64,000 nt of DNA from CAVSRC01 sp963830205. Its GTDB lineage: Bacteria > Pseudomonadota > Alphaproteobacteria > Rhizobiales > Kaistiaceae. The stretch lies in NCBI GenBank assembly GCA_963830205.1, contig CAWHLP010000012.1, positions 1-64,000 on the forward strand, given 5' to 3'. Made by a program: the position numbers and the translations under genes. Below the pieces are notes generated by a model, which saw only the letters and a program-made list of their open reading frames with translations, made no database searches and had not been told where the DNA came from. The number at the start of each line of letters is the position of its first letter. Position 1 is the first letter of the stretch. Positions 1 to 12,839 of the stretch are shown piece after piece.

Positions 1-170
1 TTCCACTGTTTCTTCTGCCGCCGGCACAGCCGCCGGAAACATTTTCCCCGCCGTCTGCCGAGATTGGAACCGTCGTCGTCGTCGCTTGCCTGAGCACTCA
101 CTAGGTTTCGCGTGCATTCGTCCGCCCGCGCCGGCAGCCGTCGCGGCGGGCTCCTCATGGAGGTCACGCG

Positions 171-1586
171 ATGTCCGCAAAGGCCCGCAAGCTCGGCGTT
201 TTCCCGGCCTTCCACAAGGTCACCGGGCGCCGCGTCGTCGTCGTTGGTGGCGGCCGCGCGGCCGCCGCCAAGATCCGCCTGCTGTCCGAGACCTGCGCCG
301 AGATCGTCGTCTTCGCCGCCGCGCTCGGCGATGAGGCCGGCGCCGACCTGATCGCCGCCCACGGCGACTGGCGCGGCGCCTTTCCCGCGCTCGCCGACCT
401 CGCCGGTGCGGCGCTCGTCTTCGCCGCCACCGGCTCCGAGGAGAGCGACCGCGAGGTGATGGCGCTCGCCCACGAGGCCGGCGTGCCGGTCAACGTCGTC
501 GACCGCCCCGATCTCTGCGATTTCTATACGCCGGCCCTGGTCAACCGGGCGCCGCTTGCGGTTGCCATCGGCACCGGCGGCGCGGCGCCGGTGCTCACCC
601 GCCAGGTGCGCGCCCGCATCGAGGCGACGCTGGCGCCAGCCCTGGGCGATCTCGCCGCATTGGCCGAGCGGCTGCGCGGCCGCGTCGGCGCGGCATTCTC
701 CGCCTTCTCCGATCGTCGCCACTACTGGGCGCATTTCTTTTCCGGCGCGATCGCCGAGAAGGTCTTCGCCGGCCGTATGGCCGAGGCCGAGGACGCGGCG
801 CTGCGCGCGCTCGAAATCGATCCCGGTTCGTCCGGCCATGTCTCGCTGGTCGGCGCCGGGCCGGGGGCGGAGGACCTGCTGACGCTGCGCGCCCAGCGCG
901 CTTTGCAGGAGGCCGACGTCATCGTCCATGACCGGCTGGTGCCGGACGCGGTGGTGGCGCAGGGCCGCCGCGAGGCGCGCCGCGTGCCCGTAGGCAAGGC
1001 CAAGGGTGACCACTCCGTCAGCCAGGAGGAGATCAACCGGCTGATCGTCGGCGAGGCGCTCGCCGGGCGCCGCGTCGTGCGGCTGAAGTCGGGCGACCCG
1101 CTGATCTTCGGCCGTATCGGCGAGGAGATCGCGGCGCTCAGGGCCGCCGGAATCTCGTTCGACATCGTCCCCGGCATCACCGCCGCCTTCGCCGCGGCGG
1201 CGGAAGCCGAGATCCCGCTGACGCTCCGCGGCGTGTCATCGTCGCTGGTCTTCGCCACCGGCCACACGGCCGACGGCGAGACGCTTCCCGATTGGGCTGG
1301 CCTGGCGCTCAGCGGCGCGACGGTTGCGGTCTATATGGGCCGCACGGTCGCGCCACAGGTCGCCACGCAGCTGATCGCGGCGGGGCTTTCCGCCGCGACG
1401 CCGGTGGCGGTGATCGAGAATGCCTCGCGCGCCGACCATCGCGCCTATGCCGGCCGGCTGGACGAACTCGCCTCGCTCGCCGCGCGGCCGGAGATCGCCG
1501 GCCCGGTGCTCATCATCGTCGGCGACGTGGTCGCTGCCGGTGCGATTGCCGGCGTGCCGGCGGCACTCACCGAACTGGCGGCGTAA
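171..1586 (+). CDS. cysG: Siroheme synthase (CysG type: precorrin-2 dehydrogenase/ferrochelatase + uroporphyrinogen-III C-methyltransferase)
   Basis: Makes siroheme, the cofactor of the sulfite reductase encoded two genes downstream, from uroporphyrinogen III by methylation, NAD-dependent oxidation and iron insertion. The 471 residues match the usual length of the bifunctional CysG. The N-terminal half carries an NAD-binding glycine cluster (VVVVGGGRAAAAK, about residues 22-34). The C-terminal half begins near residue 222 with the methyltransferase motif VGAGPG and also has LKSGDPLIFGR. The start codon has a good ribosome site (GGAGG about 9 bases upstream). First gene of the sulfate-assimilation operon; the DUF2849 gene follows after 86 bases. 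Confidence 0.96.
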   Translation: MSAKARKLGVFPAFHKVTGRRVVVVGGGRAAAAKIRLLSETCAEIVVFAAALGDEAGADLIAAHGDWRGAFPALADLAGAALVFAATGSEESDREVMALAHEAGVPVNVVDRPDLCDFYTPALVNRAPLAVAIGTGGAAPVLTRQVRARIEATLAPALGDLAALAERLRGRVGAAFSAFSDRRHYWAHFFSGAIAEKVFAGRMAEAEDAALRALEIDPGSSGHVSLVGAGPGAEDLLTLRAQRALQEADVIVHDRLVPDAVVAQGRREARRVPVGKAKGDHSVSQEEINRLIVGEALAGRRVVRLKSGDPLIFGRIGEEIAALRAAGISFDIVPGITAAFAAAAEAEIPLTLRGVSSSLVFATGHTADGETLPDWAGLALSGATVAVYMGRTVAPQVATQLIAAGLSAATPVAVIENASRADHRAYAGRLDELASLAARPEIAGPVLIIVGDVVAAGAIAGVPAALTELAA

Positions 1587-1672
1587 ATCAAGAGGCGAGG
1601 AGCGCCCAAGAGACCGTGGAGGGCCGAAGGCCCGACAGGGATCGCAGGAAAGGCGCGACAGGGATCGAAAAG

Positions 1673-2004
1673 ATGTTCAAGGCTGCCAAGGAAGGCCCCG
1701 CCAAGGTCATCACCGCGAACGATCTCCGCAACGGCCTCGTCGTCTTCCTCGACGGCGACGGTGGCTGGACGGTCGACATCGCAGAAGCGCGCGTGCTGGA
1801 GGAGGGGCCGGACCTCGACGGTGCCGTCGCTTTTGCCAAGGCCGCGGCCGACGCGCGGATCGTCGTCGAAGCCTATCCCATCGATGTGGTGGTGACCGAC
1901 GGCGTGCCGGTGCCGGTGCGCCTGCGCGAGCGCATCCGCGCCGAGCGCGGCCCCACCGTGGTCTACGGCGACGCCGAGCGCACAAAACTGACCGGAGCCG
2001 TGTG

Positions 2005-2005
<1 letters not shown>
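1673..2005 (+). CDS. DUF2849 domain protein of the sulfite reductase operon
   Basis: A 110-residue soluble protein starting MFKAAKEGPAKVITANDL. It matches the DUF2849 family, small proteins encoded almost always next to cysI or cysG in alphaproteobacteria. The function is not established; the position suggests an accessory role in sulfite reduction. The reading frame is open far upstream, but only the ATG at 1673 gives the family N-terminus and lies outside cysG. Its stop codon overlaps the ATG of cysI by one base (TGATG), so the two are translationally coupled. Confidence 0.88.
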
Positions 2006-3649
<1,644 letters not shown>

Positions 3650-3663
<14 letters not shown>

Positions 3664-4402
3664 CGCCGTGGCTCTCGCCGTCGACCCGGAGGACGGCACC
3701 GAGGCAGAGGCCATCGCGCTCAATGCGCGCCATGGCGCGCTCGATGCGCACGACGTCATCGCGCTGGCAGTGAACGCGCTCTATCGCGGCCGCGTCGCGC
3801 TGGTGTCGAGCTTTGGCGCCGAGTTGGCGGTGCTGCTGCACCTGCTGGCCGAGGTCGACCGCGGCACGCCGGTGATCTTCCTCGATACCGGCCGTCTCTT
3901 CGCCGAGACGCTGGAATACCGCACGGCCCTGGTCGCCCGTCTCGGTCTCAACGATGTGCGCAGCGTGACGCCCGACCCTGAACGGCTCGTGGCCAGCGAC
4001 CCGCACCGGGCGCTGTGGATGACCGATCCTGACCTGTGCTGTCGCATCCGCAAGACCGAGCCGCTCGCCCGCGCGCTCACCGGCTTCGATGCCTGGTTCA
4101 CCGGCCGCAAACGCTTCCAGAGCGCGACGCGCGCCGGCCTGCGGCTGTTCGAGGCGGACGGCGAGCGCATCAAGATCAACCCGCTGGCCCATTGGAGCGC
4201 GGGCGACATCACGGCCTACATGGAGCGGCACGACCTGCCGGCCCATCCCCTGGTCGCGCGCGGCTATCCCTCGATCGGCTGCGAGCCCTGCACCAGCCGC
4301 GTCGCGCCGAGCGAGGATGCACGCGCCGGCCGCTGGCGCGGCCAGGACAAGACCGAATGCGGCATCCACACCGGCCTCGAAGCCGACGGCAGCGGGATCT
4401 GA
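3650..4402 (+). CDS. cysH: Adenylyl-sulfate (APS) reductase, thioredoxin dependent
   Basis: Reduces activated sulfate to sulfite. The 250 residues belong to the PAPS/APS reductase family. The two cysteine pairs that bind a [4Fe-4S] cluster are visible: Cys130-Cys131 in DLCCRIRK and Cys211/Cys214 in GCEPCT. This marks it as the APS-using type and not the cluster-free PAPS type. The catalytic cysteine lies in the C-terminal motif ECGIHT. The start at 3650 lies inside the last codons of cysI, a 14-base overlap that implies coupled translation. Confidence 0.94.
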
Positions 4403-4430
4403 TCATGCAGCTCGGTAGTGATCCTTTCTT

Positions 4431-4526
4431 GTCGTCCCGGCGAAAGCCGGGACCCAGTATTCGCAGGCGCTTGCGATCGAGCCGCACGATTGGCGGTTAC
4501 TGGGTTCCCGCTTGCGCGGGAACGAC
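4431..4526. repeat. REP-like palindromic intergenic repeat
   Basis: Two short hairpins (GTCCCGG/CCGGGAC at 4434-4453 and GTTCCCGC/GCGGGAAC at 4504-4523) sit at the ends of a longer imperfect inverted repeat. Its outer bases are GTCGT and ACGAC, with CCCAGTA facing TACTGGG inside. Intergenic elements of this type are common in alphaproteobacterial genomes. It lies between cysH and the DUF934 gene and may act as a processing or attenuation point within the operon. Confidence 0.75.
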
Positions 4527-4553
4527 ATCGTTTGGCGCAGGGGGGCCGTAACC

Positions 4554-5072
4554 ATGCCCCTGTGGAAGAACGGCGCCTTTGTTCACGACGACTGGACGAT
4601 CGTGCCCGACGACGCGCCGTTGCCCGAAGGCAACGCCATCGTCAGCCTCAAGCGCTGGCGCGCAGACCGTGCCGTCCTGGCGGAACGCGCCGCGCCGCTT
4701 GGCCTTCTGATCGAGCCGGGGAGCACCTGGACCGACATCGTCGCCGACCTCGCGCGCTTTCCCGTCATCGTGGTGGTGATCCCCAAATATGCCGATGGCC
4801 GCGCCTTCTCGGTCGCGCGGCTCCTGCGCGAACGCGACGGCTACACTGGCGAGGTCCGCGCCGTCGGCACCTACATCATCGATCAGGTGCCGCTGATGGC
4901 GCGCGTCGGCATCGACGCCTTCCTCACCGACGATCCCATCCTCGTCGCTGCCCTCTCCCGGGGCGAATGGCCGGAGGTGCCGCATTATCTCCAGCCGGCG
5001 CTCGGAGCCGAGGCCCCGGCCGGCACGCGCCCGTGGACGCGACGGCGCGCCACTGGTCACGGACTGCCCTAG
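4554..5072 (+). CDS. DUF934 domain protein of the sulfite reductase operon
   Basis: A 172-residue protein of the DUF934 family, which occurs next to cysI/cysH in many proteobacteria and has no established reaction. It begins MPLWKNGAFVHDDW and shows the family central segment with PKYADGRAFSVARLLRER. The frame is open upstream through the palindromic repeat, but the ATG at 4554 gives the usual N-terminus. It is separated from cysH by the repeat at 4431-4526, unlike the tightly overlapping genes before it. Confidence 0.85.
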   Translation: MPLWKNGAFVHDDWTIVPDDAPLPEGNAIVSLKRWRADRAVLAERAAPLGLLIEPGSTWTDIVADLARFPVIVVVIPKYADGRAFSVARLLRERDGYTGEVRAVGTYIIDQVPLMARVGIDAFLTDDPILVAALSRGEWPEVPHYLQPALGAEAPAGTRPWTRRRATGHGLP

Positions 5073-5118
5073 CCCTTAAGAACCGGCGTGCTGCGGCTTG
5101 CGGCGGGGCGGGGTTCGT

Positions 5119-5856
5119 ATGACAGCCAATATCCTGTGGATTGTCGGGGGTGGGCTCCTCGGCGGATTCGTCAATGGCCTCAGTGGCTTCGGCCTGGCGA
5201 TGGCGGCCATTCCGCTGTGGCTGCTGGCGCTCTCGCCGGCCGATGCCGCCACGCTCGCCGCGATCACGGCGGTTGCCGCCCACCTCCAGTCGGTGTCGCT
5301 CATCGTCCATGCCATCGATACGCGCCGGCTCACCCCCTTCATCGTCGGCGGCCTGATCGGCATTCCGGTGGGCACCTGGCTGCTCGCCGGCATCGACGTG
5401 GCCTCGTTCCGCTTCTGGGTGGGCACGCTGATCGTCGCCTACAGCCTGGTGATGCTCTCCGGCCGCGTGCGCCTCAAGGTGCCGGAGAACGCCGCGGCCG
5501 ATGGCGTCGTCGGCTTCATCGGCGGCATCCTCGGCGCGCTCGCTGGCCTCTCCGGTGCGTTGCCGGCGATCTGGAGCGGCTTGCGCGACTGGGGCAAGGA
5601 TGCCCGCCGCGCCGTGCTCCAGCCGTTCAACATGGCGATCCTCGCCGTGTCGATCGTCGCCCATGCCGTCGCCGGCCTGTTCACCATGGACCTGTTCCGG
5701 GCCGTCGCCTTCGCCCTGCCGGCGACGCTGATCGGCGCCTATGCCGGCAAGGGACTCTACCGCCGCCTCGGCGATCGCCATTTCGACCGCCTGGTGCTGG
5801 CGATCCTGCTCACCGCCGGCGCGCTGGTCGTCGGCTCCAATTTTCTGGCGCAATAG
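5119..5856 (+). CDS. Sulfite exporter TauE/SafE family permease
   Basis: A 245-residue integral membrane protein with repeated hydrophobic segments and the family N-terminus (ILWIVGGGLLGGFVNGLSG). TauE/SafE (TSUP) proteins move small sulfur-containing or organic anions across the inner membrane. It follows the sulfate-reduction genes at a 46-base gap on the same strand. Export of sulfite or uptake of a sulfur anion is therefore a reasonable inference, but the substrate cannot be read from the sequence. The ATG at 5119 is preferred over an upstream in-frame ATG at 5098, which would precede the first membrane helix with a charged tail. Confidence 0.85.
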   Translation: MTANILWIVGGGLLGGFVNGLSGFGLAMAAIPLWLLALSPADAATLAAITAVAAHLQSVSLIVHAIDTRRLTPFIVGGLIGIPVGTWLLAGIDVASFRFWVGTLIVAYSLVMLSGRVRLKVPENAAADGVVGFIGGILGALAGLSGALPAIWSGLRDWGKDARRAVLQPFNMAILAVSIVAHAVAGLFTMDLFRAVAFALPATLIGAYAGKGLYRRLGDRHFDRLVLAILLTAGALVVGSNFLAQ

Positions 5857-5944
5857 AACCAATCGACGGCTCAGGGGTGGACCTCTGAGGCTCAGCGGTT
5901 ACGATTGGCCCCTCAAACGAGGCAGCAGAGCAGGGGCGAGCTTC

Positions 5945-6947
5945 TTGCGTGCAATCGTCTACGATCGGTATGGACCGCCGGACGTACTCCACCTGAAAGA
6001 CGTGCCGCAGCCAGTGCCGGCGGCGGGCGAGGTGCTGGTCCGCGTCCACGCGACGGTGGCCACGCCCTCCGACTGCGCCTTCCGCAAGGCGGTGCCGTTC
6101 ATCGTGCGCTTCTACACCGGGCTGACGCGGCCGAAGCACGCGATCCTCGGCACGGTGCTCGCCGGCGTGGTCGAGGCGGTGGGCGGCGGCGTCACCGCGC
6201 TTCAAGCCCGGCGACCGCGTCTTCGGCGCCTCCAACGACACCTTCGGCTGCTATGCCGACTATGTCGCGGTGCCCGAGGACGGCATCCTTGCCGCGATGC
6301 CCGGCGGCATGTCCTTCGAGGAAGCCGCGTCGATCAGCGAGGGCTTCCTCACCGCCATGCCCTTCCTGCGCGATCACGGCGAGATCGGGCCGGGCAAGCG
6401 GGTGCTGATCAACGGCGCCTCCGGCAACATCGGCGTCAACGCCGTGCAGATCGCCAAGCATTTCGGCGCCGAGGTCACCGGGGTGTGCAGCGCCGCCAAT
6501 GTCGACCTCGTCAAGTCGCTCGGCGCCGACGACGTCATCGACTACACCAAGCAAGATTTCACCCGCTCGGGGCGAAGCTGGGACATCGTCTTCGACGCCG
6601 TGGGAAAAAGCTCGTTCGCGCACTGCAAGCCGGTGCTCGCCCCCGGCGGCGTCTACCTGATCACCAAGGTTTCACCGTCGATCTTGTTTGGCGTGCTCGC
6701 CAGCCGCCTGACCAGCGGCGGCAAGGTCATGCGCAATGCCGCCACCGGCCTGCGCAAGGCTGCCGACCAGGTCGCCGACCTCGAGGTGCTCAGGCAGCTT
6801 TACGCCGCGGGCGAGCTGAAGGCGGTCATCGACCGCCGCTATCCGCTCGAGGAGACCGCCGAGGCGCACCGCATCGTCGAGACCGGCCACAAGACCGGCA
6901 GCATCGTCATCACCGTCATCGACGGCGGCAGCGGACCTACCGCCTGA
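5945..6947 (+). pseudogene. NAD(P)-dependent alcohol dehydrogenase / quinone oxidoreductase, frameshifted as given
   Basis: Medium-chain dehydrogenase of the zinc-free quinone oxidoreductase type. The N-terminal part (LRAIVYDRYGPPDVLHLKDV) runs from a TTG codon at 5945 to about 6196. The rest, including the nucleotide-binding motif GASGNIGVNAVQIAKHFGA, continues one frame over to 6947. One surplus base near 6197 explains the break: removing it restores GGVT(R/A)FKPGDRVFG and gives 333 residues, the family length. No internal residues are missing, so a sequence error or very recent mutation is more likely than decay. TTG is the only start codon that gives the expected first residue before RAIVYDRYG. 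Confidence 0.82.
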
Positions 6948-7011
6948 GGCGGTTCCCGCCGCGAGGCGCGTTTCACCGGGAGAGACGGCGTGATCGTCGC
7001 CGGCCCCGCCG

Positions 7012-7218
7012 TCAGTGCTTCAGCGACTCAAGTGCGTCGGTGGAGATGCAGCCGAGTTCGACGCTCGCTGTCCCGCCCTGGTCAAGCGCGGCTTTGACTG
7101 CGGCGGCGGCAGCCGTGCAGGCCGCTTCGTTCTCATACGAGGCGAGCTGGGTAAGGTTCACCGCATCGTTCGGCCCGTGGGCGAGAGCGAACAGGAGGAA
7201 CAGGGTCATTGCAGTCAT
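7012..7218 (-). CDS. Small exported protein, hypothetical
   Basis: A 68-residue protein with a short hydrophobic N-terminus (MTAMTLFLLFALAHG) that could be a signal sequence. It then has SYENEAACTAAAAAVKAAL and a second cysteine near the C-terminus (LGCIST). This layout is typical of small secreted alphaproteobacterial proteins with one disulfide. No family is recognised. It stands alone, convergent with the oxidoreductase gene. Confidence 0.55.
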   Translation of the reverse strand: MTAMTLFLLFALAHGPNDAVNLTQLASYENEAACTAAAAAVKAALDQGGTASVELGCISTDALESLKH

Positions 7219-7421
7219 TTGGGCGATCCAGTGGGTTGAAGGGGCCCAGCGCTGATCCTATGCGAAATTGTTGCCCCAGGAAGACGGCGACGGGGCGATG
7301 TTGGGGCGGCGGGGTGGACCTCCGTGTCCGAGCCGCTAGCATGACCCCGCGAGCCGGCAGCAAGCACGGACGCGCTTCTGGCGCGCGATGCGTCCGCCAC
7401 CGGCCGAGGGGAGACGACCGC

Positions 7422-8080
7422 ATGACCGACCGCGCGACCGAGACCTCGCCGCAGCCCTATGCCCGCGCCGCCGGCGCCCTCTATCTGGTCATCATCGTCT
7501 TCGGCATCTGGAGCGAGGTCTTCGTGCGCGGCAGCCTCATCGTCACCGGCGACGCCACCGAGACGGCGACCAACGTGCTTGCCGCCGAGGGGCTGTTCCG
7601 CGCGAGCTTCGCCGCCGATACGCTGATGGCGCTCTCCGACGTCGCGCTCGCCGTGCTGCTCTACCACCTGCTCAGGCCGGTGAACGCCACGCTGGCGCTC
7701 ACCGCTGCGGCGCTGAGGCTGGTCCAGACGGCGGTGATCGCGGCGAGCCTGCTCCACCAGTATTCCGCGCTGCTCATCCTGAACGGCGCCGGCAATGCCG
7801 CAACCTTCCAGCCGGCCGAGCTTCATGCGCTGGTCGCGCTGGCCTCGTTTCGGCGCGAGCTGCCTGGCTCGGCTTCTGGTGCGCTGGTCGACCTGTCAAG
7901 GTGCTGGTGCCTGGTGATCCGCGGGCATTTATCTCATTGGCAGCTACAGCTTTTCCTGTTCCCCGCCCATGCCGAGACGGTGGCGCCGCTTACACGCCGC
8001 TGACTCGGAGGTCGCGCTCTGCCTGTGGCTGCTCATCCGCGGCGTAGTCGACGCCTGCGGGCGCGTGCGGGAGCAGCGGC
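7422..8080 (+). pseudogene. DUF4386 family membrane protein, multiply frameshifted at the 3' end
   Basis: The first ~142 residues (from MTDRATETSPQPYARAAGALYL, ribosome site GGGAG) are a good DUF4386 membrane protein with several hydrophobic segments. After about 7845 the frame drifts. A family-like C-terminus, ending EVALCLWLLIRGV, reappears in a different frame near 8003-8045, and the segment between needs several one-base corrections. As given, the open frame stops at 8003. The end coordinate is approximate because the true stop cannot be reconstructed. It converges on edd, which is itself frameshifted at 8156-8159, so the 3' ends of both genes lie in one error-rich tract. Confidence 0.6.
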
Positions 8081-8083
8081 GGC

Positions 8084-9905
<1,822 letters not shown>

Positions 9906-10024
9906 GGGCGGACTCCTGCGGTGGCCGCGGCCGGCCGTGCTGGTGGGTTCAGGGCCTCAACTAGCGGCCCAAGCTGAAAGGTCGATGACAGGCCTAGCAA
10001 GGAGCGGGCCGCCGGCGGGGCATC

Positions 10025-10216
10025 TCAGAATGGCGACCCGGTCTTGGGGTTGATGCTGGGCGGCCGCCCGGCCGGGGTGTTGAGCCGGCTGAAGCCGCCG
10101 CCGGGGGACGACCAGCCCCGGGCGCGCCTGCGGCGGCGCAGGACGACGACGATGGCGAAGATGGCGGCGAAGACCGCCCAGAACGCCACCACCGTGCCGA
10201 GCATCGCCCACAGCAT
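10025..10216 (-). CDS. Small single-pass membrane protein between zwf and edd
   Basis: A 63-residue protein with one hydrophobic helix (MLWAMLGTVVAFWAVFAAIF onward), then a run of arginines (about residues 26-32) and a Gly/Pro-rich tail. The positive charges after the helix predict a cytoplasmic C-terminus. It begins 12 bases after the zwf stop codon and precedes edd, so it is probably cotranscribed with both. No family is recognised, and it is not a lactonase. Confidence 0.5.
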   Translation of the reverse strand: MLWAMLGTVVAFWAVFAAIFAIVVVLRRRRRARGWSSPGGGFSRLNTPAGRPPSINPKTGSPF

Positions 10217-10228
10217 CGTCTTGCCGCC

Positions 10229-11707
10229 CTAAGACCCGTCGTCGTGCCAGGTGCGGCCGTCGCGCTCGATCAGCGAGATGGCGGTGGTCGGTCCCCAGGT
10301 GCCGGCGGGGTAGGGCCTTGGGCCCTCGCTGGTCGCCGCCCAGGCATCGATGATCGGGTCGATCCACGCCCACGCCGCCTCGACCTCGTCGCGATGCATG
10401 AACAGCGTCTGGTCGCCGCGGATGACGTCGAGGATCAGCCGCTCATAGGCATCCGGGCTCCTGACCCCGAAGGCCTCGGCGAAGCTCATGTCGAGCGGCA
10501 CGTAGCGCAGCCGCATGCCGCCGGGGCCGGGATCCTTGATCATCAGCCACAGCTTGACGCCCTCGTCCGGCTGGATGCGCAAGACCAGCCGGTTGCACTC
10601 GATGGCGCCGGCGCTCGGCGCGAAGATCGAATGGGGGATGTTGCGGAAGGTGAGCACGATCTCGGAGGTACGCACCGGCAGGCGCTTGCCGGTCCTCAGA
10701 TAGAAGGGCACGCCCGCCCAGCGCCAGTTCTCGATTTCGGCCTTGAGGGCGACGAAGGTCTCGGTCTGGCTGCCCGGGTTGTCGATGTCCTCGGTGTAGC
10801 TCGCCATCGGGCCCTGGGCGCCGACGCCGGAGCGGTACTGCCCGCGCACCACCACCTGGGCGGTGTTGCTGCTGTCGATCGGCTTCAGCGCCTTCAGCAC
10901 CTTGATCTTCTCGGCGCGCACCGCGTCCGCATCCATGCGCGTCGGCGGCTCCATCGCCATCAGGGTGAGGAGCTGCATCATGTGGTTCTGCACCATGTCG
11001 CGCAGCGCCCCGGCCTGGTCGTAATAGCCTTCGCGCCCGCCCACCCCGATGGTCTCCGCCGCGGTGATCTGCACATGGTCGATATGGGCGGCGTTCCACA
11101 GCGGCTCGAACAGCGCGTTGCCGAAGCGCAGCGCCATCAGGTTCTGCACCGTCTCTTTGCCGAGATAGTGGTCGATGCGGTAGGTCTGGTCTTCCCGGAA
11201 GACCCGGCCGACCAGATCGTTGACGTCGCGGGCCGACTGGAGGTCGTGACCGATCGGCTTCTCGATGATCACCCGCGTGTGCGGGGTGATCAGGCCCTTG
11301 CTGCCGATCTTGGCGCAGATGGTGCCGAACAGCTCCGGCGCCACGGCGAGGTAGAAGGCGCGGATGCGCTCCTGGCCCTCCTTGAGGATGGCGGCGAGGT
11401 CGTCCCAGCCGGCATCCGCGGTCGCATCGACCGGCACGAAATGCAGGCGGTTGAGGAAGGTTTCCAGCACCGCGTCGTCCTTGACGCCCCCGTGGGCGTG
11501 TTCGTCGAGCGCCTGGCGGGTCGCCTCGCGGTAGTCGGCGTCGCTCATGTGCCGGCGCGAGACGCCGATGATGCGTGTGATGGTCGGGATCTGGCCGTCG
11601 AGATGGCGTTCGTAGAGGGCGGGCAGCAACTTGCGGTAGGCGAGGTCGCCGGCGCCGCCGAAGACGATGAAATCGAACGGTTCGACGGCGATGATGCGGC
11701 TGGTCAT
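10229..11707 (-). CDS. zwf: Glucose-6-phosphate 1-dehydrogenase
   Basis: Oxidises glucose-6-phosphate to 6-phosphogluconolactone with NAD(P)+, feeding the Entner-Doudoroff and pentose phosphate pathways. The N-terminus has the dinucleotide-binding stretch DFIVFGGAGDLAYRKLLPA. The active-site motif RIDHYLGKETVQN is complete, as is the substrate-binding IIEKPIGHDL. An in-frame ATG lies at 11734, but the ATG at 11707 has CGGAG 11 bases upstream and gives the usual N-terminus (MTSRIIAVEPFDF), about 492 residues. Heads the zwf / small protein / edd unit. No pgl gene lies between zwf and edd. Confidence 0.95.
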   Translation of the reverse strand: MTSRIIAVEPFDFIVFGGAGDLAYRKLLPALYERHLDGQIPTITRIIGVSRRHMSDADYREATRQALDEHAHGGVKDDAVLETFLNRLHFVPVDATADAGWDDLAAILKEGQERIRAFYLAVAPELFGTICAKIGSKGLITPHTRVIIEKPIGHDLQSARDVNDLVGRVFREDQTYRIDHYLGKETVQNLMALRFGNALFEPLWNAAHIDHVQITAAETIGVGGREGYYDQAGALRDMVQNHMMQLLTLMAMEPPTRMDADAVRAEKIKVLKALKPIDSSNTAQVVVRGQYRSGVGAQGPMASYTEDIDNPGSQTETFVALKAEIENWRWAGVPFYLRTGKRLPVRTSEIVLTFRNIPHSIFAPSAGAIECNRLVLRIQPDEGVKLWLMIKDPGPGGMRLRYVPLDMSFAEAFGVRSPDAYERLILDVIRGDQTLFMHRDEVEAAWAWIDPIIDAWAATSEGPRPYPAGTWGPTTAISLIERDGRTWHDDGS

Positions 11708-11848
11708 GGTAACGGGAACTCCGGAAGCTCGCATTGGGAGGGGACCGGTCCCCCACGGCTTTCGGCCACCGGTCCGTGCGGTCTACACTGACAGCTATGG
11801 CAGAGGATTCGGTGCGCGGCCAGTGCCCGCGCGGCTACCGGGGGTAAC

Positions 11849-12736
11849 ATGCGTTCACCACTATGTGTGGTTCCGTCCGGCGACGGGACGGGCGAGGGCG
11901 CCGTCTGGCACGCCTTGCACAAGGCCGTCTACTGGGTCGACATCAACCGCTTCCTGATCCACCGCTTCGAGCCCGAGACCGGCAATGTCCGCAACTGGTT
12001 CTTCTCCGAGCCGGTGGTCGCCCTCGGCCTTGCCGACCGGCCGGATACCTTGATCGTCGCCCTCGGCAGCCACGTCATCCTGTGGCAGCCGGCCAACGAT
12101 GCCCGCGCCGATTTCGCCAATCCCGAGCGCGGCCGCGCCGGCGTGCGCCTCAACGACGGCCGTCCCGACCCGGCCGGCAATTTCTGGGTCGGCTCGATGG
12201 CCAACAATGTCGGCGCCGACGGCGAGAACCTGCCCGTCGGGCGCCACGACATGGGCAAGCTGTTCCGCGTCAACCCCGACGGTTCGTTCGTCACCTTCAA
12301 GAGCGGCGTGGGCATCAGCAACACCTTCTGCTGGAGCCCGGACAATGCGCGCTTCTATTCCGCCGATACGCTCACCAACACCATCTCGCTGTGGGACTAC
12401 GACCTGCGCACCGGCCGCATCGCCAACGAGCGCCCCTATTTCGTCGGCTTCGACCGCGGCCAGCCGGACGGTTCGGCGATGGACCGCGAGGGCTGCCTGT
12501 GGAATGCGCGCTATGGCGGCGGCTGCGTCGTGCGCATCGCCCCCGACGGCGCCATCGACCGGATCGTCGAGATGCCGGTGTCCAACGTCACCACCTGCAC
12601 CTTCGGCGGGCCGCAGCTGAAGACGCTGTTCATCACCACCGCGCGCCGTGCCGACGAGCGCCTGTCGGGCGGCCTGTTCGCGCTTGCGGTCGACGTGCCC
12701 GGCCTGCCCGAGAACCGCTTCAGGCTGGCCGCCTGA
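11849..12736 (+). CDS. SMP-30/gluconolactonase family protein
   Basis: A 295-residue six-bladed propeller enzyme of the SMP-30/regucalcin family, which hydrolyses sugar lactones using one divalent metal. Candidate metal ligands of the family are visible: Glu in GEGAVW near the N-terminus, Asn/Asp in RLNDGRPDPAGNFWVG, Asn in ISNTFCWSPDN, and Asp in QPDGSAMDREG. It is transcribed divergently from zwf across a 140-base gap. Because no 6-phosphogluconolactonase gene is seen beside zwf and edd, it may supply that step or a non-phosphorylated lactonase step. This is an inference from position. Start preceded by GGGGGT. Confidence 0.88.
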   Translation: MRSPLCVVPSGDGTGEGAVWHALHKAVYWVDINRFLIHRFEPETGNVRNWFFSEPVVALGLADRPDTLIVALGSHVILWQPANDARADFANPERGRAGVRLNDGRPDPAGNFWVGSMANNVGADGENLPVGRHDMGKLFRVNPDGSFVTFKSGVGISNTFCWSPDNARFYSADTLTNTISLWDYDLRTGRIANERPYFVGFDRGQPDGSAMDREGCLWNARYGGGCVVRIAPDGAIDRIVEMPVSNVTTCTFGGPQLKTLFITTARRADERLSGGLFALAVDVPGLPENRFRLAA

Positions 12737-12839
12737 GTTCAGCCGCGATCTCGCCATCTTGTCGGGCTTGTCAGGCCCTAGGCTTTGGCGCAAATGAAGC
12801 CTGAGAGGGTGGGCCGCACATCTTCGTGGGGAGAACGGG

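Noticed and set aside
7944..8083. The last ~47 residues of the edd frame as a novel C-terminal extension
   Set aside because: They arise from one surplus base at 8156-8159. The normal Edd C-terminus and stop are in the next frame.
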